A stretch of DNA of 33,106 bases from Pseudomonadota bacterium. Its GTDB lineage: Bacteria; Pseudomonadota; Alphaproteobacteria; Rickettsiales; SXRF01. Where the stretch lies: positions 1 to 33,106 of the forward strand of contig JAGWIM010000011.1 in the NCBI GenBank assembly GCA_028873525.1, in the 5' to 3' direction. Numbering within the stretch: the first letter of the stretch is position 1; the number at the start of each line of letters is the position of its first letter. Below are positions 24,156 through 30,932 of the stretch, in pieces. The notes under the pieces are model-generated. The model did no database searches. It worked only from the letters and a program-made list of their open reading frames with translations, and was not told the origin of the DNA. A program made the translations under genes and the position numbers.

Positions 24156-24905
24156 TCATGCGCTCAACTTCTGCAGCATCGCCTCGGGAATCTCGAAGTT
24201 CGAGAAAACTTCCTGCACGTCGTCGCTGTCTTCCAGCGCGTCGATGAGCCTGAGCAGTTGCCCGGCCTGATCTTCATTGACGGGGGTGGTGGTTTTCGGA
24301 AGCCACGTCAGCTTGGCGGATTCGGCGGATCCGGATTTCTTTTCCAATGCGTCGCGCACTTTGGCGAAATTCTCCGAGGCGCAGAGAATGATGTGTGCCC
24401 CCCCATCGAAGCTGCAATCCTCAGCGCCGGCTTCGAGCGCCGCCTCGAACATGGCTTCTTCACTTGCCGCCGCTGCCGGATAGGCGATGCGGCCGGCGTA
24501 ATCGAACATGAAGCCGACGCTGCCGGTTTCGCCCAGGCTGCCGCCGAATTTGTCGAAGGCCGAGCGTACCTCCGAGGCGGTGCGGTTGCGGTTGTCGGTC
24601 AACGCCTGCACGATGAGGGCGGCGCCGCCGGGGCCGTAGCCTTCATAGCGCACCGCTTCGAAATGGTCGGTATCGATGTTGCCGGCGCCGCGCTTGATGG
24701 CGGCTTCGATGCGGTCGCGCGGCATGTTTTCCTCGCGCGCCCACTGGATGGCGGCGCGCAGGCGTGGGTTGGCGTTTGGGTCGGGTGCGCCGGTTTTGCA
24801 GGCGGAAATGATTTCGCGCTGCACCTTGGTGAGGATTTTCGCTTTTCTGGCGTCCTGTGCGCCTTTGCGGCGCATGACGTTCTTAAAGTGGGAATGGCCG
24901 GCCAT
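24156..24905 (-). CDS. yebC: YebC/PmpR-family transcriptional regulator
   Basis: A 249-residue cytoplasmic DNA-binding protein (TACO1/YebC family). It begins 'MAGHSHFKNVMRRKGAQDA', the family hallmark, with 'REENMPRDRIEAAIKRGAG' in the first domain and 'EGYGPGGAALIVQALTDNRN' in the second. Members regulate transcription, and some assist translation of proline-rich proteins, which may be relevant because efp is also present. It heads the ruvCAB-tol gene set, as usual in this class. Confidence 0.97.
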   Translation of the reverse strand: MAGHSHFKNVMRRKGAQDARKAKILTKVQREIISACKTGAPDPNANPRLRAAIQWAREENMPRDRIEAAIKRGAGNIDTDHFEAVRYEGYGPGGAALIVQALTDNRNRTASEVRSAFDKFGGSLGETGSVGFMFDYAGRIAYPAAAASEEAMFEAALEAGAEDCSFDGGAHIILCASENFAKVRDALEKKSGSAESAKLTWLPKTTTPVNEDQAGQLLRLIDALEDSDDVQEVFSNFEIPEAMLQKLSA

Positions 24906-24928
24906 ATGTGATTCGCGTCACCGAATCA

Positions 24929-25978
24929 TCACTGTTGCTGCGGTTCGACGAACACATCGACGCGGTCGGGATTGCCGCCGGGATTCTTGTCGCCTTCGGC
25001 CTCCACCATGATGCGCATCGTGTTGACGCCGGCGTCGATAAGATATGCCCGCACCGACAGCGCGCGCGACAGCGCGATGCGTCGCGCCGTGCTCGGCTGG
25101 TCGTCAACATTGGAGGCATAGGCCGCCAAGCGGACGCGTAGATCCGGATGAGCCAGCAGCAGCGGCTTGATGTGTGCGTCAAGCTCGCTCTTGACCGACA
25201 GAGGCAGCGTCGTCTCCGTGGATTTAAAGGTGATGGTGAAATTAGCCTTTTTCGCATTGCCGGATGGTGCCGACAGCGCTTCGTCGACGGCTTTGACCGG
25301 CGCTGTTTCGGTGGGTGCTTTCTGCGCCGCCGGTTTCGGCGCCGGTGACGCGACCGGGACAGGCATGGTCTGCGCCGCCGGTGGCGCAGCAACGATCGGC
25401 TTCGGCGGCGTTGGCAATGCCGGCGCTGCATTTGGTGATGACACCGGCGGCGGCGGCACGGGCGCCGGTTCAGGCGGGAGTGGGACGGGCACGGGTTTCG
25501 GCGGCGGCACGGGCGCTGGTTCAGGCGGGAGTGGGATGGGCACGGGTTTCGGCGCCGGCGGTTGAACCTGCGCGGCCGGCTTTGCCGGCGGCTTTACGGG
25601 AGCGGCAGGCTTGGCCTTAAACGCCGGTTTTTTTTGTGCGGCGGGTGGAGTTTTTTTGACCGGTCTCTTCCTGGGATGGCGCTTCGTTTTTTTGGAGCGC
25701 TTCTTACCATGGTTTTTCCTGTGCTTTCGCTTATGCGGGGACAGCACATGGCCTTTCGGGCCTTCCACCCAGATAAGCCTGGGCTGGCCTTCCGGCGTTG
25801 GCGCGGCTTCGGCGGCGGACGGCTGCTTCAACTGGTCGAGCGCATGGAGATTAAGCTCGATGGAGGGTTGATCGGCGGCGGGATTTTCCTGTTGCGCCAG
25901 GGCAGGTACGATCGACAGCGTCAGGACGAGGACAGCGGCGGCGAAAAGACGGCACTTGAAAATGGAGATAGGTGGCAT
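24929..25978 (-). CDS. OmpA-domain envelope protein with basic and Pro-rich stalk
   Basis: A 349-residue exported protein: signal peptide ending near 'VPALAQ', a strongly basic patch at about 80-110 ('KRKHRKNHGKKRSKKTKRHP'), a long Pro/Ala/Val stalk (about 110-235), and a C-terminal OmpA-like domain ('NFTITFKSTETTLPLSVKSE', 'LRVRLAAYASNVD', 'RIALSRALSVRAYLIDAG'). The stalk contains a 17-residue unit repeated twice ('KPVPVPLPPEPAPVPPP'). The domain probably binds peptidoglycan, and the basic patch could contact acidic cell-wall or outer-membrane polymers. Family is clear; role is not. Confidence 0.82.
   Translation of the reverse strand: MPPISIFKCRLFAAAVLVLTLSIVPALAQQENPAADQPSIELNLHALDQLKQPSAAEAAPTPEGQPRLIWVEGPKGHVLSPHKRKHRKNHGKKRSKKTKRHPRKRPVKKTPPAAQKKPAFKAKPAAPVKPPAKPAAQVQPPAPKPVPIPLPPEPAPVPPPKPVPVPLPPEPAPVPPPPVSSPNAAPALPTPPKPIVAAPPAAQTMPVPVASPAPKPAAQKAPTETAPVKAVDEALSAPSGNAKKANFTITFKSTETTLPLSVKSELDAHIKPLLLAHPDLRVRLAAYASNVDDQPSTARRIALSRALSVRAYLIDAGVNTMRIMVEAEGDKNPGGNPDRVDVFVEPQQQ
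25452..25553. repeat. 51-bp tandem duplication in the OmpA-domain gene
   Basis: Two near-identical 51-bp copies (from 25452 and 25503) encode the duplicated 17-residue Pro-rich unit. They differ at only a few bases, so the duplication is recent or kept homogeneous. Confidence 0.8.
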
Positions 25979-26022
25979 GGCAGACTAATCCGATCCAAAT
26001 AGATTACCTATGGCAGTTAAGG

Positions 26023-26052
26023 CAAAAAAACGACTTCAAGCAACTGAAATTT
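26023..26052 (-). terminator. Weak candidate terminator after the inositol-phosphatase gene
   Basis: On the minus strand ATTTCA and TGAAGT form a short stem (one G-U pair), followed by CG and a run of seven T. The stem is short, but the T-run is clear and it lies at the end of the nine-gene run. Confidence 0.4.
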
Positions 26053-26062
26053 CGCGCCGCCG

Positions 26063-26863
26063 CTATTTTTTTCCGGCAAGCAGCTTTTGCAGCGGCGCAT
26101 GAAGGGACTGGTTGCTGGCCAGCAGCGCCGGGGAACAGGCATGGGCGGGCGCGCCGCCCGGTTCGGCTACGACGCCGCCGGCCTCGCGCACCAGGAGCAG
26201 CCCGGCGGCGATGTCCCACGGTTTTACGCTGTGATAAAGGCAGGCGTCGCTGCGCCCCGCCGCGAGGTAGGCGAGATCGAGCGCCGTGGCACCGAAGAAG
26301 CGCAGCGCCGCGCCGCACTGGCTGACCGCATCGAACAGGACGAAGGCGGCCTGCCGCTCGGCTTCCGGCGAGAAGCGGTGGTTGCCGGTGACCAGCATGG
26401 CGTTTTCCAGATTGTCGCGTGAGGAGACGGCGAGGCGGCGGTTGTTGACCGCTGCGCCCTTGTTCTTTTCGGCGGCGAAGAGGTCGTTGTGAATGGGGTC
26501 GTAGATGACCCCGGCCACAATCTCGTTTCTGTTACCCTCGCGTTTTTCCAGGGCGATGGAGACGCAGAAATAGGGGGTGGCGTGGATGAAGTTGGTGGTG
26601 CCGTCGAGCGGGTCGATGATCCAGCGGTACGGCCCGTTGCCGGGAATCTCGCCGCCTTCCTCCAGCAGGAAGCCGAATTCGGGACGGGCGTTCCTCAGTT
26701 CGCGCACCAGCAGCTTTTCGGTGCGAATGTCGGACTTGGTGACGAAGTTGGACGGTCCCTTGCGCGACACCTGCAGTTCACTGACCTCGCCGAAATCCCG
26801 CAGTAGTCCTTTGCCTGCCTTGATGGCGGCGGCGCTCATGACGTTGAGTAGCGGGGTCATCAT
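26063..26863 (-). CDS. Inositol monophosphatase family protein
   Basis: Mg-dependent sugar/inositol phosphatase fold of 266 residues. The metal-binding motifs are present: Glu in 'LLEEGGEI', 'IIDPLDGTTNFIH', and the second site 'VKPWDIAAGLLLVREAGG'. These match the SuhB-type family; the substrate could be inositol phosphate or another sugar phosphate. ATG 26863 (or 26860) is chosen because the ORF-track TTG overlaps the efp stop. It starts 2 nt after efp, the same order as in many alphaproteobacteria. Confidence 0.92.
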   Translation of the reverse strand: MMTPLLNVMSAAAIKAGKGLLRDFGEVSELQVSRKGPSNFVTKSDIRTEKLLVRELRNARPEFGFLLEEGGEIPGNGPYRWIIDPLDGTTNFIHATPYFCVSIALEKREGNRNEIVAGVIYDPIHNDLFAAEKNKGAAVNNRRLAVSSRDNLENAMLVTGNHRFSPEAERQAAFVLFDAVSQCGAALRFFGATALDLAYLAAGRSDACLYHSVKPWDIAAGLLLVREAGGVVAEPGGAPAHACSPALLASNQSLHAPLQKLLAGKK

Positions 26864-26865
26864 TG

Positions 26866-27435
26866 TCAAGACGCTTTGGCGCGCTCGACATATTCCAGCG
26901 TGGAGGTATCGACGACGATGGTCTCGCCGGCGGGGATGAAGGGCGGCACCATCACGCGCACGCCGTTCTCCAAGATGGCCGGCTTGTAGGACGACGCTGC
27001 CGTCTGGCCGCGCACCACCGGGTCAGCCTCGACGATTTTCATCTTCACCTTTTGCGGCAGCTTCACCGACAGCGGCTTTCCTTCATAGGTTTCGATGTCC
27101 ACCGTCATGCCGTCCTGCAGGAAAGGGCGCGCCTGCCCGAGCATATCCGCAGGCAGGGTGAACTGCTCGTAATTTTCGTTGTCCATGAAGACCAGCGTTT
27201 CTCCCTCGGCATAGAGGAAGTTGCAGGTTTTTGAATCCAGCGACACGCGCTCGATTTTTTCATCCGAGGCGAAGCGCGGCGTGTTCTTGGTGCCGGTCTT
27301 GATGTCCTTCAACTCGACCTGGTTGAACGAGCGCAGGTTGCCGGGCGTGCGGATTTCATGCTTCACCACCAGCCACAACTTGTCCTGCCATTCGATGACC
27401 ATGCCCATTCTAACTGCCGATCCGTCGATTTTCAT
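26866..27435 (-). CDS. efp: Translation elongation factor P, with Asn at the modification tip
   Basis: Rescues ribosomes stalled at polyproline. The 189 residues comprise three barrels: domain I (KOW-like, 'GSAVRMGMVIEWQDKLW'), domain II ('TLPADMLGQ') and the C-terminal OB domain ending 'PAGETIVVDTSTLEYVER'. The domain I loop reads 'TPGNLRSFNQVEL', aligning Asn33 with E. coli Lys34, the residue normally lysylated; there is no Arg at the rhamnosylation site either. The start ATG shares ATGA with the preceding gene's stop. Possible polyproline clients in this window are the OmpA-domain protein's stalk and TolA. Confidence 0.96.
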   Translation of the reverse strand: MKIDGSAVRMGMVIEWQDKLWLVVKHEIRTPGNLRSFNQVELKDIKTGTKNTPRFASDEKIERVSLDSKTCNFLYAEGETLVFMDNENYEQFTLPADMLGQARPFLQDGMTVDIETYEGKPLSVKLPQKVKMKIVEADPVVRGQTAASSYKPAILENGVRVMVPPFIPAGETIVVDTSTLEYVERAKAS

Positions 27436-27995
27436 AATGTCCTCCCCGGTCTATTTGTAGGCGTAACTCCCGTCCGTTCAAATAATACTTCATCTCTTCC
27501 AGTTAATCCGAATTCCTTGATTAATTGGTACAATGTTTTGTAAGGTGCCGCATAGGTAGCTCGTTCCAAGTCTATTCCCGCAAAATGTTCTATCATATCA
27601 AGCAACGTGCCACCTTTTGATTCAGGAAAAACGCTATGTGACAAATGATTACATGCTGCATTTACTAGATTTTTGAGGATTTTTTTGTCTGAACCAAGTC
27701 GCCTGTCTATCCGCTCAAAAATATTCTGCAAACCATTTACGATAAGTCCGACGGCATATGCGCGATTGTCTTCAGACGCGTCTGTCATACCCTTATCCGT
27801 CAACATTTTTTCAACCGCGGCGAAGATTGGAGTTTTTGTCTCACTGACCTGCACCAGATCGTTAAGGTTATTATCTACAACCTTCTCAATAGCGACGAAG
27901 TTTTTTTTGACAATGGCATCGTATACGGCATCACGAACCTGAATGAAAGGGGTAGATTCCTTATACGTGTGATCGTTATCATCATATGTGGACAT
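27432..27995 (-). CDS. Unknown 187-residue protein between thiE and efp
   Basis: I do not recognise this protein. ATG 27995 ('MSTYDDNDHTYKES') lies 14 nt inside the thiE end; the longer ORF-track start (28472) is a shadow of thiE. It is soluble, mostly helical and acidic at the N-terminus. The segment 'IEKVVDNNLNDLVQVSETKT' followed by 'PIFAAVEKML' vaguely recalls an ankyrin pair, but I would not claim it. The stop overlaps the efp start (ATGA). Base composition is more AT-rich than its neighbours, suggesting later insertion into the operon. Overlap on both sides implies translational coupling. Confidence 0.75.
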   Translation of the reverse strand: MSTYDDNDHTYKESTPFIQVRDAVYDAIVKKNFVAIEKVVDNNLNDLVQVSETKTPIFAAVEKMLTDKGMTDASEDNRAYAVGLIVNGLQNIFERIDRRLGSDKKILKNLVNAACNHLSHSVFPESKGGTLLDMIEHFAGIDLERATYAAPYKTLYQLIKEFGLTGRDEVLFERTGVTPTNRPGRTL

Positions 27996-28827
27996 TGGCG
28001 ATACCCTCATTAAATTCCCTGACCGCTTTCCCCGCGCCGTCCGGATGTTCCCACACGGCGGTGATCGCCGCGATAAAATCCGCACCGGCCTTGACGAGCG
28101 GTGCACAGTTGGCAGGCGTAATACCACCGATGCCCACGCAGGGCAAGACCATAAATTCCTGCCACCATTCAAGAATGTCCGGGCTGGGCGTGCCATACAT
28201 CGCCAGCTTTTCCGGCGATTTGCTTCTGGTCGGGTAAAATGCCCCGAACGCCACGTAATCCGCGCCTTCCTCGCCCGCCACCATGGCCAGGTGCTTCGAG
28301 TCATGACAGGAGACGCCGATAATCTTATCCGCGCCGATAATTTTTCTGATAGCGGCAATGGGATTTTTCTCTTTTCTCCTCTCCCCTTGTGGGAGAGGAC
28401 GGTTTGCCTTGGACTTACGCTCTTGTAAGTCCTTAGGCAAACCGAGGAGAGGGGGATTCTTCTTTTTGTCACCCTCTCCCTGACCCTCCCCCATCAAGGG
28501 GGAGGGGAAATTAGAAAGATCTTCCTGCCCCAGATGCACGCCGTCGGCGCCGCATTTCGCCGCAAGGTCCGGCCGGTCATTTAAAATGAGGGCTGCGCCA
28601 TGTTCGTGGCAGATGGGCAGCAGCGTCTCGGCGGCTTTCAGGATTTCTGCATCGGCGGCATGTTTCAGCCTGAGCTGAAACGCGCCGATAATATTTTTAT
28701 GACCCTCTGCTTGCGCAGAGATGGCCCCGCCGGAAAAGGCGTTCTTCAATGCCTCCGCGAATTCCGGCAACTCAATGAGGGGAGGAGAAATGAGGTAGAG
28801 GCGGCAATGACGGGGCGAAATGTCCAC
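27982..28827 (-). CDS. thiE: Thiamine-phosphate synthase, with in-frame repeat insertion
   Basis: Joins HMP-PP and thiazole phosphate to thiamine phosphate (TIM barrel). Seen are 'FQLRLK', 'LILNDRPDLAAKCGADGVHL', 'GQEDL', 'IIGVSCHDSKH', 'GADYVAFGAFYPT' and 'GIGGITP'. The start is GTG 28827. At 281 residues it is about 70 longer than usual. Roughly 50 extra residues ('SPLMGEGQGEGDKKK' to 'PLPQGERRKEK') separate 'GQEDL' from 'IAAIRKIIG', encoded by the palindromic element 28376-28507. A smaller extra segment near residues 34-46 ('ISAQAEGHKNII') coincides with a short hairpin repeat. All active-site motifs are kept, so it is probably functional, complementing ThiD elsewhere in the window. Confidence 0.93.
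   Translation of the reverse strand: MDISPRHCRLYLISPPLIELPEFAEALKNAFSGGAISAQAEGHKNIIGAFQLRLKHAADAEILKAAETLLPICHEHGAALILNDRPDLAAKCGADGVHLGQEDLSNFPSPLMGEGQGEGDKKKNPPLLGLPKDLQERKSKANRPLPQGERRKEKNPIAAIRKIIGADKIIGVSCHDSKHLAMVAGEEGADYVAFGAFYPTRSKSPEKLAMYGTPSPDILEWWQEFMVLPCVGIGGITPANCAPLVKAGADFIAAITAVWEHPDGAGKAVREFNEGIANVHI
28376..28507. repeat. C/T-rich palindromic element inserted in frame in thiE
   Basis: About 130 bp with three nested hairpins: CCTCTCCC-CTTGT-GGGAGAGG, a long central stem (CGGTTTGCCT...AGGCAAACCG, 28400-28444), and CCTCCCCC-ATCAA-GGGGGAGG. The outer arm phrases match those in thiD, pstC and after phoR. Confidence 0.85.
28705..28720. repeat. Short hairpin repeat in thiE
   Basis: CTCTGC-TTGC-GCAGAG, a perfect 6-bp stem inside thiE at a point where the protein has about 13 residues more than the family norm. 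Too short to prove a repeat family from one copy. Confidence 0.35.
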
Positions 28828-28832
28828 ACTGA

Positions 28833-29564
28833 TCAGCGGTGTTTGGGGCGATTTCTTTTTACATGATTGGCAAAGGTGATGTAGTCGTCAAACGGCATGG
28901 AGGCCTTTTGACCCCTGGAATCTTCCAATATAATGGATTTATGTGTTAAGCTCCTATCCTCAAATCGCACTCTTTCCAGGCAACCAGAGAGTTTTTCCGA
29001 AACACGGGTGACATAATTTGAGATTCTTTTGTCAGCATAAAATTCCCGCCAGAGCTGGATGAATCGTTCGGCGTGTGCATTCAATATGGGGGTGACCGCT
29101 TCAATCTGAGCCTCGGTAAGAGGCGCAGGCTTTCTGGAGCGCTTCTTCTTTCCGGAGAGATTTTTTTTACCGTTATTTTCATGATAGGCGTCATTGCTGC
29201 TAGGGAGCAATCGCATATAATGAGCATGGTTGTCGCCTATGTTTTCAACCAGCTCAAATTTGCTTTCGCGGTTGGTGTTTTTATCAATGACATGCACATG
29301 GGCAGGCCCGTGCTCTTCACCGCGGGTGTTTTTGCAGGGCAGATTTTTCTCGCCATGTTGTTGCGATGAATGAAAACCACTGCCCGGTTTTTCTCCTGAT
29401 TCGGCCATTTTTTCAGTGAGGTTTCGCTCGGCTTGCATGACCGCAACGTGATCCTGTTCGGGCGGGCCATACATTACGATGCAAAAACCGCCATAGTGGA
29501 AGCCCCAACCATATTGCCCCTGTTGCGGGGGAACAATTTGTTCGAAGTCTTTAAGTTTGTTCAT
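28833..29564 (-). CDS. Unknown protein with a DUF4160-like centre
   Basis: ATG 29564 ('MNKLKDFEQIVPPQQG') starts 1 nt after the fba stop; the ORF-track start at 29759 is a shadow of fba. Of 243 residues, the middle holds 'EEHGPAHVHVIDKNTNRESK' and then 'LTEAQIEAVTPILNAHAERF' with 'IQLWREFY', which recalls DUF4160 (an H-x-P-H-x-H strand followed by a helix ending in a Trp). A Lys/Arg-rich segment ('NGKKNLSGKKKRSRKP') lies between. The C-terminal part has 'RVRFEDRSLTHKSI', possibly DUF2442-like. DUF4160/DUF2442 genes often occur as toxin-antitoxin-like pairs, but no partner is visible. AT-richer than the glycolytic genes around it. Confidence 0.65.
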   Translation of the reverse strand: MNKLKDFEQIVPPQQGQYGWGFHYGGFCIVMYGPPEQDHVAVMQAERNLTEKMAESGEKPGSGFHSSQQHGEKNLPCKNTRGEEHGPAHVHVIDKNTNRESKFELVENIGDNHAHYMRLLPSSNDAYHENNGKKNLSGKKKRSRKPAPLTEAQIEAVTPILNAHAERFIQLWREFYADKRISNYVTRVSEKLSGCLERVRFEDRSLTHKSIILEDSRGQKASMPFDDYITFANHVKRNRPKHR

Positions 29565-29565
29565 G

Positions 29566-30525
29566 TCAAAACCCACCCTTATAAATCCCGATAATATTTT
29601 CCAGCAGCTTGAGCGCCTCGGCGCGCGGCCGCTGGAAGGTATTGCGGCCGATGATGGAGCCGTTGGCGCCGCCGTCGCGCAGGCCGCGTACCTCGTCCAA
29701 TAGCTCCTGCCCGCTCTTGGCGTTGCCTCCGGAAAACACGACGATGCGCCGCCCGGCAAAGCACGCCTGCCTCACATGCCGGATGCGCTCGGCCAGCGTG
29801 GCCACCGGAATCTTTTCCGCCTCATAGACTTTCTTGGCTTCCGGCTGCTCGATGTGCGCCGTCGGCGGCTTGACCTTGATGATGTGTGCGCCCAGCAGCG
29901 CTGCCATGTGCGCCGCATAGGCAGTGACATCAATGGCGGTTTCGCCTTCCTTGCTTAAATTCCCGCCGCGCGGGTACGACCAGATGACGGTGGCGATGCC
30001 TGCCGCCCTGGCCTCGCATGAAAGCTCGCGGATTTCCTCCATCATGGCCAGCGCAGCGTGCGAGCCGGGATAAATGGTGAATCCGATGGCGGCGCAGCCG
30101 AGGCGCACGGCGTCATCCACCGATCCGGTCACCGCCTGGTCGGGCGCGGCGTCCTTGGGCGCGAGGGAATTGGCGCTGTTGGCTTTAAGGATGGTCGGGA
30201 TTTTCCCGGCGAACGTATCTGCCCCGGTTTCCAGCATCCCCAGCGGCGCGGCATAAGCCGAAAGTCCGGCATCAACGGCCAGTTGGTAATGGTAATGCGG
30301 GTCGTAGGCCGCCGGGTTCCGCGCGAAGCTGCGCGCCGGGCCGTGCTCGAATCCCTGGTCAACCGGCAGGATGACGAGCCTGCCCGTGCCGCCGAGCTTG
30401 CCATGCATCAGGACACGCGCGAGGTTTGCTTTGGTGGCGGCGGATGCGCCCTCATAACGCGAGAGGATTTTTTTCACCTCGGGCGTCAGCGTTTCGATGT
30501 TTTTTACTTTGGTCATGGGTTTCAT
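29566..30525 (-). CDS. fbaB: Fructose-bisphosphate aldolase, class I (archaeal/DhnA type)
   Basis: Cleaves fructose-1,6-bisphosphate to two triose phosphates through a Schiff base. The 319 residues show 'VILPVDQGFEHGP' near residue 52, 'VIWSYPRGG', the Schiff-base lysine in 'GAHIIKVKPPT', and the phosphate-binding 'IVVFSGGNAKSGQE' and 'GSIIGRNTFQRP'. AAGGAGG just upstream supports ATG 30525, which overlaps the previous stop (ATGA). Linked to gap and pgk, it serves lower glycolysis/gluconeogenesis. Confidence 0.96.
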   Translation of the reverse strand: MKPMTKVKNIETLTPEVKKILSRYEGASAATKANLARVLMHGKLGGTGRLVILPVDQGFEHGPARSFARNPAAYDPHYHYQLAVDAGLSAYAAPLGMLETGADTFAGKIPTILKANSANSLAPKDAAPDQAVTGSVDDAVRLGCAAIGFTIYPGSHAALAMMEEIRELSCEARAAGIATVIWSYPRGGNLSKEGETAIDVTAYAAHMAALLGAHIIKVKPPTAHIEQPEAKKVYEAEKIPVATLAERIRHVRQACFAGRRIVVFSGGNAKSGQELLDEVRGLRDGGANGSIIGRNTFQRPRAEALKLLENIIGIYKGGF

Positions 30526-30932
30526 GCGGCCTCCTTAAGCCACTGGATGCATAAATCTTTTGTATCCTCGTACGGCAGCAAGTCAAGTGCTTCGTACTCG
30601 CCGCTGATGAGTTCCGCGCCGATCTGCCCGGCGATGTCGGCCAGCTTTTCCCGGATTTCCGGCGGCGCCGACGAGCGAAGAAACATATGCCCCAGTTGCA
30701 AAGCGGCCACGGCTTCCGCGCCGGCATCGCCGCAATCGAGGATGAAGCGCGAAGATACCCCCGGGTGGTATTTTTTCGCCTGCCCGTACATATGCAGGAG
30801 GTACAAGCTTCCGGCATAAAAAATCGCCTCCGGCGCGCTTTGTAAAATGACGGGCTTGCCTGATTCCGCCGCCGCCGCCAGCGCCGATTCCACGTGCTCG
30901 ATCGTATGGACGATGATGACGCGCCGGGTCAT
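30522..30932 (-). CDS. Small class II aldolase-like protein of unknown function, between pgk and fba
   Basis: A 136-residue protein with no name I can give. Its first half reads 'ESGKPVILQSAPEAIFYAGS' then 'LYLLHMYGQAKKY' and 'FILDCGDAGAEAVAALQLG', which parallels the first half of class II fructose-bisphosphate aldolases (known pattern: 'SPVILQ-S-GA--YAG', then 'HLDHGD' and a helix ending 'MG'). The zinc-binding His of 'DHGD' is Cys here, and the barrel is only about half length, so it is unlikely to be an active class II aldolase. Overlaps both neighbours by ATGA (4 nt each), so it is made in proportion to Pgk and Fba. A structural or regulatory partner of these enzymes is a guess. Confidence 0.75.
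   Translation of the reverse strand: MTRRVIIVHTIEHVESALAAAAESGKPVILQSAPEAIFYAGSLYLLHMYGQAKKYHPGVSSRFILDCGDAGAEAVAALQLGHMFLRSSAPPEIREKLADIAGQIGAELISGEYEALDLLPYEDTKDLCIQWLKEAA

Noticed and set aside
27996-28472. N-terminal extension of the gene before efp
   Set aside because: The extension is a frame shadow of thiE; ATG 27995 gives a normal overlap with thiE and a protein-like start.
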